From contig CAYSMK010000020.1 of the NCBI GenBank assembly GCA_964432205.1, positions 34,862 to 98,861 on the forward strand: 64,000 nt of DNA. The letters run 5' to 3'. The notes below the pieces were generated by a model, which ran no database searches, had not been told where the DNA came from, and worked only from the letters and a program-made list of their open reading frames with translations. Position 1 is the stretch's first letter. Each line of letters starts with the position of its first letter. Position numbers and translations under genes: made by a program. Below are positions 17,342 through 26,497 of the stretch, piece after piece. The DNA is from Geomobilibacter sp964432205 (GTDB lineage: Bacteria > Desulfobacterota > Desulfuromonadia > Geobacterales > DSM-12255).

Positions 17342-19002
17342 TTCGTTTCCTCCATCACGCCCACGGCTCCACGGGGGCACTCCTCAAGGCAGCAGCCGCA
17401 TCCTTTGCAGTACTGGTCGAGGACCCGGTAGTGGAGCGGCGAGGAAGGGTCTTTCGCGATGGCCATGTCCGGACAGAAATAGAAACAGTTGTCGCACTCG
17501 ATGCAGGTGCCGCAGCTGAAACAGCGCTCTGCCTGGGCAAGGGCCTGTTCGGCGGCAAATCCCCGTCTGATCTCCCTGAAGTCGACAGCTCGTGCCCGGA
17601 CATCGGCCTTGTCCCGTTCCCAGCGCTCGGCAGGGGGGAAATAGAACGTATTCACGTCCGTGAAGGCCACTTCCGGCAGCGTGGCCGCTTCGTCACGGAT
17701 AGTCCCAAGCTGTCCGAGGAACTCCACGATCTGCTGGGCAGCCTGTTTCCCATCGCCGATGGCGGTGGATACGAAACGCTCCGGGTTGGCGACATCGCCG
17801 GCGGCAAAGACCCCACGGCGACTCGTCATCTGCCGCTCGTCCACCAGGACCATGTTCCCGCTGACCCTGATGACGGACTCCCAGTCCAGCAGTGCCGGGT
17901 CCTGGCCGATGGCAAGGATGACCGTGTCGGCCTCCAGATCGAACTCGGTCCCTTTGACCTCAAGGGGGCGAATAACACCGGCCGGCGCATCGGGATCGAG
18001 CTCGGCCCGTATGCACCGGAGTCCCAGACGGGCCGCTCCGTTATCAACGGATCTGACCATGGCACCGTCAACAATCGTCGCGCCATCGGCCAGGACATCC
18101 TCTACCTCGTCCTCGGGGGCAGGCATTGCCCCCCTCTGTTCCAGGGCGACGATTTCGACCTCGCTCCCCAGCCTGATGGCCGACCCGGCCACATCCATGG
18201 CCACGCTCCCACCGCCGATGACGACGACCTTCTTGCCAAGCGCCAGTGGCGCCCCCAGGCGGATGCTGCGGAGGACGTCGAGCGCATCGATGATCCTGCC
18301 GTCTCCCTTGGCAAACTGCGGGAGTCTCTTGGGCTTGTGTGCCCCGAAGGCGATAAAGACGGCTGCGTGGATCTTTTCCAGCTCAAACAGGTCGGTGCCG
18401 GTCATCCTGCGATTGGTAACAACCTCAACCCCCATATCGACGATCCGCTTGATCTCGGCAGCGAGTATCTCTTTGGGAAGGCGGAACTGCGGGACGCCGT
18501 AACGGAGCACTCCGCCCAGTTCGGGGTTGGCGTCGTAGATAGTTACCTGAACCCCTTTTTTCCGGAGCTGGTAGGCACAGGAAAGTCCCGCCGGGCCGCC
18601 GCCGATGACCGCCACGCTCAGTCCCGACTCCGCTGCCGGCGGAGCGATCCCCCACCCCTCGCTGATTGCCAGGTCGCCGACAAACTGCTCGAGGGCATTG
18701 ATCGCAACGGCGCCGTCATAGTCCTGCCGGTTGCATCGCCCTTCACACGGGTGGTGACAGGTTCTCCCGATAACGGCAGGGATCGGGTTGTTCTCCATCA
18801 GGGTCTGCCAAGCAGCGTAATACTCCTGGTTTCTGACCTGCTGGATCCACACCGGAATCTCCCCGTCGACCGGGCAGGCCCCGTGACACGGTGCCGGTCT
18901 CTTCTGGTGCACGGCAACGGCATTCCGCCAGGTGCCGGTGTTTAGCGTGTCTGTCCAGCCCGTGGTCCATATCGATGGAACCTTCAAACATGCATCAGCC
19001 AT
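17338..19002 (-). CDS. padH: Fused NAD(P)/FAD and di-[4Fe-4S] subunit of phenylglyoxylate oxidoreductase (PadH+PadF-like)
   Basis: The 554-residue protein has three parts. First is an N-terminal iron-sulfur helical domain as in glutamate synthase small chain (about 35-115, CHGACPVDG and CHHPCEGRC). Second is an FAD/NAD(P) module (about 125-440) with GGGPAGLSCAYQLRKKG and GGGSVAMDVAGSAIRLG. Third is a C-terminal ferredoxin with CFSCGTCIECDNCFYFCP and CKGCGCCLEECP (Cys532-542). In Aromatoleum the FAD protein PadH and ferredoxin PadF are separate chains, so this looks like a fusion of both. It should pass electrons from the 2-oxoacid core to NAD or ferredoxin. The start directly follows the gamma stop codon, with AAGGGAGC before it. 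The gene overlaps padG by 4 bp. Confidence 0.75.
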   Translation of the reverse strand: MADACLKVPSIWTTGWTDTLNTGTWRNAVAVHQKRPAPCHGACPVDGEIPVWIQQVRNQEYYAAWQTLMENNPIPAVIGRTCHHPCEGRCNRQDYDGAVAINALEQFVGDLAISEGWGIAPPAAESGLSVAVIGGGPAGLSCAYQLRKKGVQVTIYDANPELGGVLRYGVPQFRLPKEILAAEIKRIVDMGVEVVTNRRMTGTDLFELEKIHAAVFIAFGAHKPKRLPQFAKGDGRIIDALDVLRSIRLGAPLALGKKVVVIGGGSVAMDVAGSAIRLGSEVEIVALEQRGAMPAPEDEVEDVLADGATIVDGAMVRSVDNGAARLGLRCIRAELDPDAPAGVIRPLEVKGTEFDLEADTVILAIGQDPALLDWESVIRVSGNMVLVDERQMTSRRGVFAAGDVANPERFVSTAIGDGKQAAQQIVEFLGQLGTIRDEAATLPEVAFTDVNTFYFPPAERWERDKADVRARAVDFREIRRGFAAEQALAQAERCFSCGTCIECDNCFYFCPDMAIAKDPSSPLHYRVLDQYCKGCGCCLEECPRGAVGVMEETK

Positions 19003-19548
19003 CTAGCAGCTCCCTTCGTTGCCCATTCGATACCCATCGAGGCACGCCGCCACATTTTCTTCAGCCTTGACCGGACTCGTTTCACCAACGACCTTCTTCA
19101 ACAGTTCGACATTGGTGTAGCCGGACAGGCCGAGCAGGGCACCGACCAGGGTGGTATTGACTATCCGGCCGAGCCGGTTCTCCCGGGCGATTCGCTTGGC
19201 ATCGATCGTGACAACCCGGCAATGGGACAGTTGACTGAACTCTTCTGCGGGAAACGCCGAATTGATCAACACCAGAGTCTTTTCTGTTGCCAACTTCACC
19301 AGCGGACTCGATGCCAGAAGGCTCGAGTCAAAGAAGACGATGAAGTCGGGATGCTCGATATCGCAGCGCATCCTGATCGGCTTGTCGTCCACCCGCAGCA
19401 AAGAACTGACCGGTGTTCCCCTGCGGGCTCCCCCGTAGGTTGCATAGGCCAGCACATGCCGCCCTTCCTGAAAAAACATCTCCGCCAGGATGTTGCCCGC
19501 CATCTGGGCACCCTGCCCGCCTCTTCCCTGGATGATGAACTGCAGCAT
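19003..19548 (-). CDS. padE: Phenylglyoxylate:acceptor oxidoreductase gamma subunit (PadE-like)
   Basis: The 181-residue protein has the gamma-subunit signature of 2-oxoacid:ferredoxin oxidoreductases: GRGGQGAQMAGNILAEMFFQ at residues 8-27, then YATYGGARRGTPVSS and a central nucleotide-like fold. The gamma subunit helps bind CoA in this enzyme family. It is the first of the four oxidoreductase genes, 22 bp downstream of padD, and is followed without a gap by the fused FAD/ferredoxin gene. GGGGAGA lies 7 bases before the ATG. The length matches family members of about 180-190 residues. Confidence 0.78.
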   Translation of the reverse strand: MLQFIIQGRGGQGAQMAGNILAEMFFQEGRHVLAYATYGGARRGTPVSSLLRVDDKPIRMRCDIEHPDFIVFFDSSLLASSPLVKLATEKTLVLINSAFPAEEFSQLSHCRVVTIDAKRIARENRLGRIVNTTLVGALLGLSGYTNVELLKKVVGETSPVKAEENVAACLDGYRMGNEGSC

Positions 19549-19570
19549 GCTCGATTCTCCCCTCTGACGG

Positions 19571-20452
19571 TCAGATCTTCAGTTGGCCGAACACCGGCTT
19601 GTAGATGCCGATTTTCAGGAGCAGGAAGAATATGAAATAGTGCCCCACCAGGTCAGCCAGGGTAATCAGGGCAACGACCCCCTGGCCCGCATGCGAACCG
19701 GCAAAAAAGGTCATCAGCAGGGTGAAGACAAGGCCGACGCCGATGGCCAGGGCAAAGAAGGGGAGAGCATACGGCCCCTTCACCAGCAACTCCAGGGACT
19801 GCCTGCCGGCTGCACCGGCGTTGGCGTTCGTGAGCAGATAGAGCACCACTATGATGAGGTTGACTGCAAGCAGCACTATTTCTATATTTTCAAGTAGAGA
19901 CGGCGAGATCGCCAGCTTGATGAATCCGAAATGGCTCAGGAAAAGGGTCAGCGTCGTGCCGCCCAGGAACGAATAGAACATGCACATGACCGGCATCAGC
20001 GCCGTATTCCAGATCGGGATCGCATTGGACGAGGTGAGCAGGAAGCCGTCGTATATCGCCACGATGAAGGCGAACAGGGCGGCAATGATGGCGACCGGCA
20101 TGAACAGACTGCTTCCTGCGGGAAGGACCAGAGCGATTCCAGCGAACAGGGTCATGAAGGTCATCGCCCACAACCCTCGTGAAACCCAGGAACTTCCCGG
20201 CTTGGTCATCCCCCGCCAGCAGCGCCACGGCTGTCCCAGATAGAGCAGGTGTGCCCCCCCCTTGCCGACAAGCACGATCAGAAGACCGATCAGCATCCCG
20301 AGTCTTGAGTTGGTATACACGGAGATCATGAAGAGACCTGCCCCAACTTTCCCGAAGAAGAAGGCAAAAGCGATCAGGCCTGCCCATTCCAGTTGCCGGC
20401 GAAATCCAAGTACGTATTCGTTTCCGATTATCAATGGCATTGATTTAGACAT
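19571..20452 (-). CDS. padD: NrfD/PsrC-type membrane subunit of phenylacetyl-CoA:acceptor oxidoreductase (PadD-like)
   Basis: The 293-residue protein has about eight membrane-spanning segments and the NrfD/PsrC motif YDGFLLTSSNAIPIWNT near residues 138-154. In this family the subunit anchors the Mo and Fe-S subunits and passes electrons to quinone. It lies 10 bp after padC. In Thauera, PadB, PadC and PadD are about 93, 27 and 31 kDa; the three products here (839, 202 and 293 residues) fit the first and third well. The substrate assignment comes from the operon context. A polysulfide- or DMSO-reductase-like complex is the alternative. Confidence 0.75.
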   Translation of the reverse strand: MSKSMPLIIGNEYVLGFRRQLEWAGLIAFAFFFGKVGAGLFMISVYTNSRLGMLIGLLIVLVGKGGAHLLYLGQPWRCWRGMTKPGSSWVSRGLWAMTFMTLFAGIALVLPAGSSLFMPVAIIAALFAFIVAIYDGFLLTSSNAIPIWNTALMPVMCMFYSFLGGTTLTLFLSHFGFIKLAISPSLLENIEIVLLAVNLIIVVLYLLTNANAGAAGRQSLELLVKGPYALPFFALAIGVGLVFTLLMTFFAGSHAGQGVVALITLADLVGHYFIFFLLLKIGIYKPVFGQLKI

Positions 20453-20462
20453 CGAGATTCTC

Positions 20463-21071
20463 CTAACTCAGGTAATAAACGGACGGTTCGGTGTTGTCCT
20501 CGGCCAACGGCTGTACCCCGCCACGACTGCGAATGAGGCGGCTGACCTTGCTTTCGGGGTCGTCCAGATCCCCGAACACCCGGGCATCGGCAGGACAGGT
20601 CTGTGCGCAGGCGGTGGTAAGCCCCTGATCGACCCGGTGTGAACAGAACTTGCACTTCTCGACTATCCCGTCCTGGTGCTCCTTGTACTTGGCTGCCTCG
20701 TAGGGGGTCATTGTCTTGCCGTGATAGCCGGACTTCAGCCGCCCCCTCTTCAGGAAGATCCTGTTGTTGTACGGACAGGCCACGTAGCAGGCCCGGCACC
20801 CCATGCACTTGTCGTGATCCACCAGCACCAGTCCGTCCTCGCGCTTGTAGGTGGCCCCGGTCGGGCAGACCCGCTGGCACGGTGCGTTTACGCAGTGGTT
20901 ACAGAGAACCGGAACGAACTGTTTACGTACGTTGGGGTATTCTCCCGAGACCTGGTCCAGCACCTTCGTGTACATGACGCCCGGTGGTGTCCCGTTCTCG
21001 GCTTTGCAGGCGATGGTGCACGCCTGACACCCCACACAGCGCTTAAGGTCAATTACCATTCCGTAATGCAT
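20463..21071 (-). CDS. padC: Four-cluster ferredoxin subunit of phenylacetyl-CoA:acceptor oxidoreductase (PadC-like)
   Basis: The 202-residue protein begins MHYGMVIDLKRCVGCQACTI and has the cysteine arrangement of DmsB/PhsB iron-sulfur subunits: CVGCQACTIAC, CNHCVNAPCQRVCP, CMGCRACYVACP and a fourth group CKFCSHRV...CAQTCP. It binds four [4Fe-4S] clusters and links the molybdenum subunit to the membrane subunit. The ATG at 21071 has AGGAGGAACC before it and lies 11 bp after the padB stop; the longer upstream frame overlaps padB and is not needed. No signal peptide is present, which agrees with a cytoplasmic CoA-ester substrate. Confidence 0.78.
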   Translation of the reverse strand: MHYGMVIDLKRCVGCQACTIACKAENGTPPGVMYTKVLDQVSGEYPNVRKQFVPVLCNHCVNAPCQRVCPTGATYKREDGLVLVDHDKCMGCRACYVACPYNNRIFLKRGRLKSGYHGKTMTPYEAAKYKEHQDGIVEKCKFCSHRVDQGLTTACAQTCPADARVFGDLDDPESKVSRLIRSRGGVQPLAEDNTEPSVYYLS

Positions 21072-21082
21072 GGAGGTTCCTC

Positions 21083-23602
21083 CTATTCTGAAATGACGCT
21101 GATTTTTACTTTGGTTGAGGTTTCGAGATGCCCGGTCATGCCATCGGTCCACTTGACATCGGCGGGAAGCAACCGATTGAAATGGGTAGAGACCTTGCGC
21201 TTGCCAACCGGGTGCTGAGACCAGCGGCTCATGCCGTTGGAAAGGGCGAGGCAATCCGGGTGCACCTCCTCGCAGACGCTGGCGCGGCCGGTAACCTCGC
21301 CGAAAGGGGATTCGAGCTTCAGGATGTCCCCGGTCTTGATCCCCTTCTTCCTGGCCGTCTTGGAGTTGATCATCACCCCCAGATGGATCGGCATGCAGCT
21401 GATCGCCTCGTCAATCCAAGGGATGTTCGTGCTTTCGGAAAAGTTGGTCTGGCACTCCTTGAAGGCAAAGGCATAGAGGTCATACTCGGGCGGCATGTTG
21501 TGCAGGGGATGATGGTCCCGCCAGATCGGCACCGGCAGGTATGACGAGGTATCCCAGTCTCTGCCCGCCTCTTTCATCTTCTTCTGCAGATCATCTCCGG
21601 TTTCCTTGATGAAGTTGAAATAGAGCGGAATGCGGAGCCCTTTTTGGGCGAACGGCAGGTACATCTCCTCCGGGGTCTGGAGGCGGGTGGTATGGCCATG
21701 TTCCTGAAACCACTCCAGCCCCTTGTCCGGACCGTACAGGCTCTTGGCCATCCGGTCGGTGATCTCCAGGTTGGTATATTTTCTGTTCGGGTCCAGGTGA
21801 TTTTCCGGGGTGAGGAACGTGGTGAAGTTCAAGAGCCCGTTCCAGTTGGGGAGGAAACCGATCCGCTCGGCCAGGTCGGTCAGGATATCCGTGGCGTCAC
21901 GCCCGTCGTAGAGTGGCTTGATAACCGGGCGGCGGTAGACATGGCCGGTCACCATCGGCGGCTCGATACAGACCAGCAGATGCGATTCCAGGTAGGAGAG
22001 GTCCGGCAGGACGATGTCGGCCCAGTCCGTGGATTCGTTGAGCACGATGTCAATGGCGACGATGAACTTCATCCGCTTGAACACGTCCACAACCTTGTTG
22101 GTTGACGACAGGTTCCACATCGGATTCGAATGTTCGATGATCAGTGCCTCCGGCTGGAAGTCGAACCCCCATTTTTCCGGATTGAGCACATTGTCCGCGG
22201 TCAGATGCCCGGGATCGATGCCGATCGGATACCACTCCATCAGCTGGAAGCTGTAGGGCTTGGCATTGAACTCATAGGGGGGATGCAGTATGTGCGGCTC
22301 CGGATGGATCATCCCATCCTTACCCTCGTTGATGAGCAGGAGCCGGTGATCGAGGCCTACCCCGATATGACCGCCGGGAACATCGATATTGCCGACAATC
22401 AGGTTGATCAGCTTCATGGCCAGGGAGTCGAGACCGCCGTCGTAATGACCGATGGCGCCGCGATAGAAGTTGACCGCGGCCGGCCGGTACGGGTACTCCT
22501 TGCCGTTCAGCATGATGGTGCTGCCGATGCAGGCTGCCTCGCCGAACTCTTGGGCGATCCTGCGGATCGTCTCGGCCGGGATCGAACAGATGTTCGCCAT
22601 CCGCTCCGGGGTATGGTCCTTCAGGGAATCCTTGATTACCTGAAAGCTCGGTCGATACTCCAGGCCGTCAATCTTGTAGACCCCCTCCAGGGCCACGTCC
22701 TGCAGGTTCATGTCTATGGCATCGTACTCCCTGGCAGCGCCCTTGGCCGCGTCCCAGACCATCGGCTTCTCGGTCTCGGCATGCCTGAAGAGGTTGCCGT
22801 CTGGCGCCACCAGATAGATGCCGTTGGTGTGTTTGCGCATGAAGCCGGCATCGTAGATGTTCAGTTCATGCAAGAGCGTATGGCACATGCCGAGGACAAA
22901 GGCCCGGTCGGTACCCGGCCGGATCGGCAGCCACTCATCGGCCTTGGACGCTCCCGACGACATCCGCGGCTCGACCACGACCAGCTTCATCCCCCGGTCA
23001 ACCCGTGCTTCGGCCATCCGCTTGATGGAAGCAGCCACATGGAGGTGAGAGGAAAAACCGTCGCCGGCACCGATCTGAATCCAGTACTTGCAGTGATCGT
23101 AATCGTTGACGGCCGCAAACGAACCGTCAAGGGTTCCGTTTATCGGGTGATAGGCCGCGCCGCAGTACTGCCCGACCGTCGAGAAGTAGTGGGGGGTACC
23201 GAAGGCCGCGCCCCACCCCCAGATGTGAATCCGGTGAAAATCATTGATCGCAACGAGGAGTTTGCGGGGATCATCCTCGCGGATCTTCTTCAATTTCTCG
23301 GCAACGGTAGTGAGCGCTTCGTCCCAGGAGATGGGAACCCACTTCGGATCCACCCCGGCGCCTTTTTCGGGATTGGTCCGCTTCAGGGGGGTCTTCACCC
23401 GGTGAGGATCGTACAGCCTCATGATGCCGGCCTGCCCCTTGGGGCAGAGTTTCCCGCGATTACTGGCGTTGTCCGGGTCGCCCTCGATCTTCACCACAAC
23501 TCCATCCACGACGTGTGCCCTGATCGCACAGCTGTGAATGCACATCTTGCAGGCGCTTTTTGCCCAGTAATCCTTCTGGGACACCATATCGCTCTGTTTC
23601 AT
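21083..23602 (-). CDS. padB: Molybdopterin subunit of phenylacetyl-CoA:acceptor oxidoreductase (PadB-like)
   Basis: The 839-residue catalytic subunit belongs to the DMSO reductase family. An N-terminal [4Fe-4S] site is formed by Cys18, Cys21, Cys25 and Cys53 (CKMCIHSC ... KLCPKG). The central and C-terminal parts bind bis-molybdopterin guanine dinucleotide (for example VVVEPRMSS and the C-terminal CEEVHPDCLALSNGM region). There is no twin-arginine signal, unlike polysulfide or DMSO reductases that work outside the membrane, so the enzyme should face the cytoplasm, as expected for a CoA thioester. The enzyme oxidises phenylacetyl-CoA by four electrons to phenylglyoxylate. The product length corresponds to the 93-kDa PadB of Thauera. 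GGAGGATCACCTG precedes the ATG. Confidence 0.78.
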   Translation of the reverse strand: MKQSDMVSQKDYWAKSACKMCIHSCAIRAHVVDGVVVKIEGDPDNASNRGKLCPKGQAGIMRLYDPHRVKTPLKRTNPEKGAGVDPKWVPISWDEALTTVAEKLKKIREDDPRKLLVAINDFHRIHIWGWGAAFGTPHYFSTVGQYCGAAYHPINGTLDGSFAAVNDYDHCKYWIQIGAGDGFSSHLHVAASIKRMAEARVDRGMKLVVVEPRMSSGASKADEWLPIRPGTDRAFVLGMCHTLLHELNIYDAGFMRKHTNGIYLVAPDGNLFRHAETEKPMVWDAAKGAAREYDAIDMNLQDVALEGVYKIDGLEYRPSFQVIKDSLKDHTPERMANICSIPAETIRRIAQEFGEAACIGSTIMLNGKEYPYRPAAVNFYRGAIGHYDGGLDSLAMKLINLIVGNIDVPGGHIGVGLDHRLLLINEGKDGMIHPEPHILHPPYEFNAKPYSFQLMEWYPIGIDPGHLTADNVLNPEKWGFDFQPEALIIEHSNPMWNLSSTNKVVDVFKRMKFIVAIDIVLNESTDWADIVLPDLSYLESHLLVCIEPPMVTGHVYRRPVIKPLYDGRDATDILTDLAERIGFLPNWNGLLNFTTFLTPENHLDPNRKYTNLEITDRMAKSLYGPDKGLEWFQEHGHTTRLQTPEEMYLPFAQKGLRIPLYFNFIKETGDDLQKKMKEAGRDWDTSSYLPVPIWRDHHPLHNMPPEYDLYAFAFKECQTNFSESTNIPWIDEAISCMPIHLGVMINSKTARKKGIKTGDILKLESPFGEVTGRASVCEEVHPDCLALSNGMSRWSQHPVGKRKVSTHFNRLLPADVKWTDGMTGHLETSTKVKISVISE

Positions 23603-23681
23603 CAGGTGATCCTCCTCATATTTGTGAAAGTTACGTCCGTCGCTCAGCGAGTTGACAAATCGTTTGGTGCGTAACGTGATG

Positions 23682-24509
23682 CTAACCGTTAACTACCGTA
23701 GGCGCATCACGGACGATTAAAGGGGGAAGCTTGATCCGTTCGGGACAGGTGTAGATGTTCATCCTGTCTCCCCGGGCGAAACCGGCGACCGTGATGTTCA
23801 GGTCTTCGGCAAGCGCGAGCGCCATATCGGTAGGAGCCGATCTGGAGACGAGAATCGGGATGTTCATCTTGGCCACCTTCAGCAGGATCTCCGATGACAC
23901 CCTGCCGCTGAAAAAGAGCACATGGTCGGACAGATCCACTCCCTGCATCTGCGCCCGCCCAAGGATCTTGTCGAGCACGTTGTGGCGGCCTATGTCGTAA
24001 CAGGTAAAACAAACGTCCCCCCCGTAGCCGATACCGCCATTGTGAATGCCGCCCGTTTCCTTGAAGAGGGGGGAGTTTGTTTCAAGGTAATTGGCATAGA
24101 ATGTCGCCTCTTCCAGTGAAATCCGGGTCGTTGAGCCCTGGACCCTGACCAGTGATGTGTCATTTTCGAAATTGAAGGAGATCCTGCTTTTGCCGCAGCA
24201 CGACGAAATGGCCCGACGGCTCATGCGTCCGGTCTGTCCCGGCTGGGGCTTCCCCTCTACGCGAACACTGTTTTCTTCACAGTGATGACCAAGCGTATAG
24301 AGGTCACCCATGCCCCGAATGAAACCTTCCGAAACCAGAAATCCCACTGTCAATTCCCTAACTTGAGATGGCGTACAGAGGATGGTCGCAATCTCTTCCT
24401 TATTGAAATAGATCGTTATCGGGACTTCACGAACAATGGTGTCGTCGGTCAGCATCTTTGTCCTGCTCTTAACTTTGATAACCGGAAGTGTTACGCTGTC
24501 ATCGATCAT
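23682..24509 (-). CDS. fdhD: FdhD-like sulfurtransferase for molybdoenzyme maturation
   Basis: The 275-residue protein matches FdhD along its length (TVGFLVSEGFI, CYDIGRHNVLDKILG, LFFSGRVSSEILLKVAKM, ILVSRSAPTDMALALAE, and the C-terminal GFARGDRMNIYTCPERI). FdhD carries sulfur from IscS to the Mo/W cofactor before insertion into formate dehydrogenase-like enzymes. It is the first gene of the pad transcript, so it probably serves PadB. The usual CxxC pair of the flexible loop is altered: the sequence reads ISSCCGKS, as if the two residues between the cysteines were lost. Whether it still transfers sulfur is open. A sigma-54 promoter lies about 177 bp upstream. Confidence 0.85.
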   Translation of the reverse strand: MIDDSVTLPVIKVKSRTKMLTDDTIVREVPITIYFNKEEIATILCTPSQVRELTVGFLVSEGFIRGMGDLYTLGHHCEENSVRVEGKPQPGQTGRMSRRAISSCCGKSRISFNFENDTSLVRVQGSTTRISLEEATFYANYLETNSPLFKETGGIHNGGIGYGGDVCFTCYDIGRHNVLDKILGRAQMQGVDLSDHVLFFSGRVSSEILLKVAKMNIPILVSRSAPTDMALALAEDLNITVAGFARGDRMNIYTCPERIKLPPLIVRDAPTVVNG

Positions 24510-24685
24510 ACGTCCTCCCCAGCTAATCCATTAACGACGTTTTACCCTTCCTCACGACCTGGAACTTCACATTAATGCCTCAATTGCTTAAACAGAGGCC
24601 TAATGCTGCTACGGACAGTTCACAGGAGTTACTTCCAGCAATTCAAAGAGGGGCACCAAGACAACATTAGATACAATGTTCTATA

Positions 24686-24701
24686 GGCAACAAGAATGCC
24701 A
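24686..24701 (-). promoter_or_regulatory. sigma-54 promoter of the fdhD-pad-bam operon
   Basis: The minus strand reads TGGCAT-TCTTG-TTGCC, which fits the -24/-12 pattern with exact spacing. It is about 177 bp before the fdhD start. The 374-bp gap between the fdhD start and the downstream end of the activator gene at 24884 holds only this promoter and its upstream motif; I see no gene in it. Confidence 0.8.
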
Positions 24702-24776
24702 AGAGCGATCATCGCTCCAACACCCTTAAAACGTTGACCTATCAGATTTATCAGCCTGGGGATTGTACGGATTGCG

Positions 24777-24791
24777 TATAAGAATACTTTT
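24777..24791. promoter_or_regulatory. candidate activator site (UAS 2), TATAAG-type
   Basis: The plus strand reads TATAAGAATACTTTT followed by TGGAGG, almost identical to UAS 1 (6678) and UAS 3 (31653). It lies 76 bp from the TGG of the -24 element. A second TATAAG is at 24845-24850. Confidence 0.6.
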
Positions 24792-24883
24792 TGGAGGTGG
24801 GCAGCTTACGAAAAACTCTTTAGATAATCAATGCGTTACATACCTATAAGATATATTGGACCCATAATCGAATTTATACCATT

Positions 24884-26401
24884 TCATCCCCTGCATTTTT
24901 GCAGGTTTTTCAAGCGGCTGCTCAGGGCAGGCTGGGTCACGCCGAGCAGCCTGGCAGCCATGGACTGGTTCCCCTTGGTTCGATTGATTGCCTCGATGAC
25001 CAGCAGATCGGCGGCTGCCTTCAGCGTCGGCAAACGGTCATGAAAAGTCAGCAGGGGTTGCTCCAGCAACTCGTTCCGATTGGCATTCCTCTCTTTTTCA
25101 AGCAGCCCCATCGCCCGCTTGAACAGGTCCATGGAAAGCTTCTTGCCACCATGGACACTCACGGCATTGAACACCATTGCCCGTAACTCACGGACGTTGC
25201 CCGGAAAAGGGTAATTGGCAAGCAGAAGTTCAAGCTCTGCTGGAGGGGTCGGCTTGTTCTTCTTCATCTCCCGTGCCGCCTCTGTCAGGAAATGATCGAG
25301 CAAGCCCCCTATATCTTCAGGTCGCTCACGAAGTGGGGGTATCTCAATCTGGTGGGTACTCAACCGGTAAAAGAGATCCTTTCTGAACTCTCCATTTTTC
25401 TGTTTTTGCTCCAGATTGACATTCGTTGCCACGACAATCCGGGCCGTCACTTCCATGGTCCTGTCGCTGCCAAGGGGCATGTATTCCTTTTCCTGGAGCA
25501 GACGCAACAGTTTTACCTGGGAAAGCGGACTCAGATCACCGATTTCGTCAAGGAACAGGGTGCCCCCTGCGGCCTTTTCTATCATTCCCGCCCGCGATCG
25601 GTCTGCTCCGGTGAAGGCACCCTTTACATGACCGAACAGGGTATCCGCAAACACATTGTCGTCCAACCCGGCGCTGTTGACGGGCACCCATGGCCCCTTC
25701 GGCTGGCTTACGTCATGGATGGCCCTGGCGATGAGCTCCTTCCCAACGCCGCTTTCCCCGACAATCAGCACCGGCTCCGAACTGCACGCCAGGGCCTCGA
25801 TGTATTGAAATACCGAACGCATCTTCTCACTTTGGGAGACGATGCTCTTGAACACCTCCGGATGCCTCAGCTTTCTTTCCAGAAAACCGGCCAGGGAATC
25901 ATGAACCTTGGTAAGTTCCTCCTCGGTCTTCTTCCTCTCGGCTATTTCCCGTTCCAGTTGCGCCTTCTGATTTTCAAGCCTGACCTGAGTTCTCCGCAGC
26001 GTCAGGTGGGTTTTTACGCGAGCGAGGACCTCCTCGGCCTGGAAAGGCTTGTTGATGAAGTCCACCCCACCGATCTCGAAGGCCCTGACCCTGTCGACGG
26101 ACTCTTCCAGAGCGCTGATAAAGATGACCGGCACATCGCGGGTCCGTTCATCCTCTTTGAGTCTGCTGCAGACTTCGTAGCCATCCATGGCGGGCATCAT
26201 GACGTCCAGCAGGATCAGATCGGGAGGGATGGTCTGCGCCGACATCAACGCCATTCCCCCGCTCTTTGCCGGCCGCACCTCGTAACCGTCCCTGGTCAGG
26301 AGCTCCGAAAGGAGTTCCAGGTTCTGGGGGGTATCATCAACCACCAGAACATTCCCCTTCTCGCCCGGCGTAGTTTCTGCTGCAACGCTATAATTCGTCA
26401 T
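24884..26401 (-). CDS. Receiver-AAA+-Fis sigma-54 activator (copy 2)
   Basis: This protein of about 505 residues is a close paralogue of the one at 6981-8495 over its whole length. It has a receiver (LILLDVMMPAMDGYE), a coiled coil, an AAA+ domain with GESGVGKE, GAFTGA and TLFLDEIGDL, and a Fis-type helix-turn-helix (GNQSMAARLLGVTQPALSSR). I start at the ATG at 26401 (MTNYSVAAETTPG), which places the receiver where the paralogue has it; the in-frame codon at 26473 is less likely. The recognition helices of the two copies differ at few positions, so both may read the same site. It lies 96 bp downstream of its probable kinase and directly upstream of the pad operon promoter. Confidence 0.92.
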   Translation of the reverse strand: MTNYSVAAETTPGEKGNVLVVDDTPQNLELLSELLTRDGYEVRPAKSGGMALMSAQTIPPDLILLDVMMPAMDGYEVCSRLKEDERTRDVPVIFISALEESVDRVRAFEIGGVDFINKPFQAEEVLARVKTHLTLRRTQVRLENQKAQLEREIAERKKTEEELTKVHDSLAGFLERKLRHPEVFKSIVSQSEKMRSVFQYIEALACSSEPVLIVGESGVGKELIARAIHDVSQPKGPWVPVNSAGLDDNVFADTLFGHVKGAFTGADRSRAGMIEKAAGGTLFLDEIGDLSPLSQVKLLRLLQEKEYMPLGSDRTMEVTARIVVATNVNLEQKQKNGEFRKDLFYRLSTHQIEIPPLRERPEDIGGLLDHFLTEAAREMKKNKPTPPAELELLLANYPFPGNVRELRAMVFNAVSVHGGKKLSMDLFKRAMGLLEKERNANRNELLEQPLLTFHDRLPTLKAAADLLVIEAINRTKGNQSMAARLLGVTQPALSSRLKNLQKCRG

Positions 26402-26497
26402 AGGAATATACCCATTATGCCCGGCTTCACGAGACGCGTTCCCTCTCTGTCGGCCGCCTTCGCACCCCGTCACCTGATAGCGCCTGTCGCCACAAGA

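Noticed and set aside
22130..23674. A 514-codon plus-strand frame opposite padB
   Set aside because: Shadow of padB with no recognisable family features.
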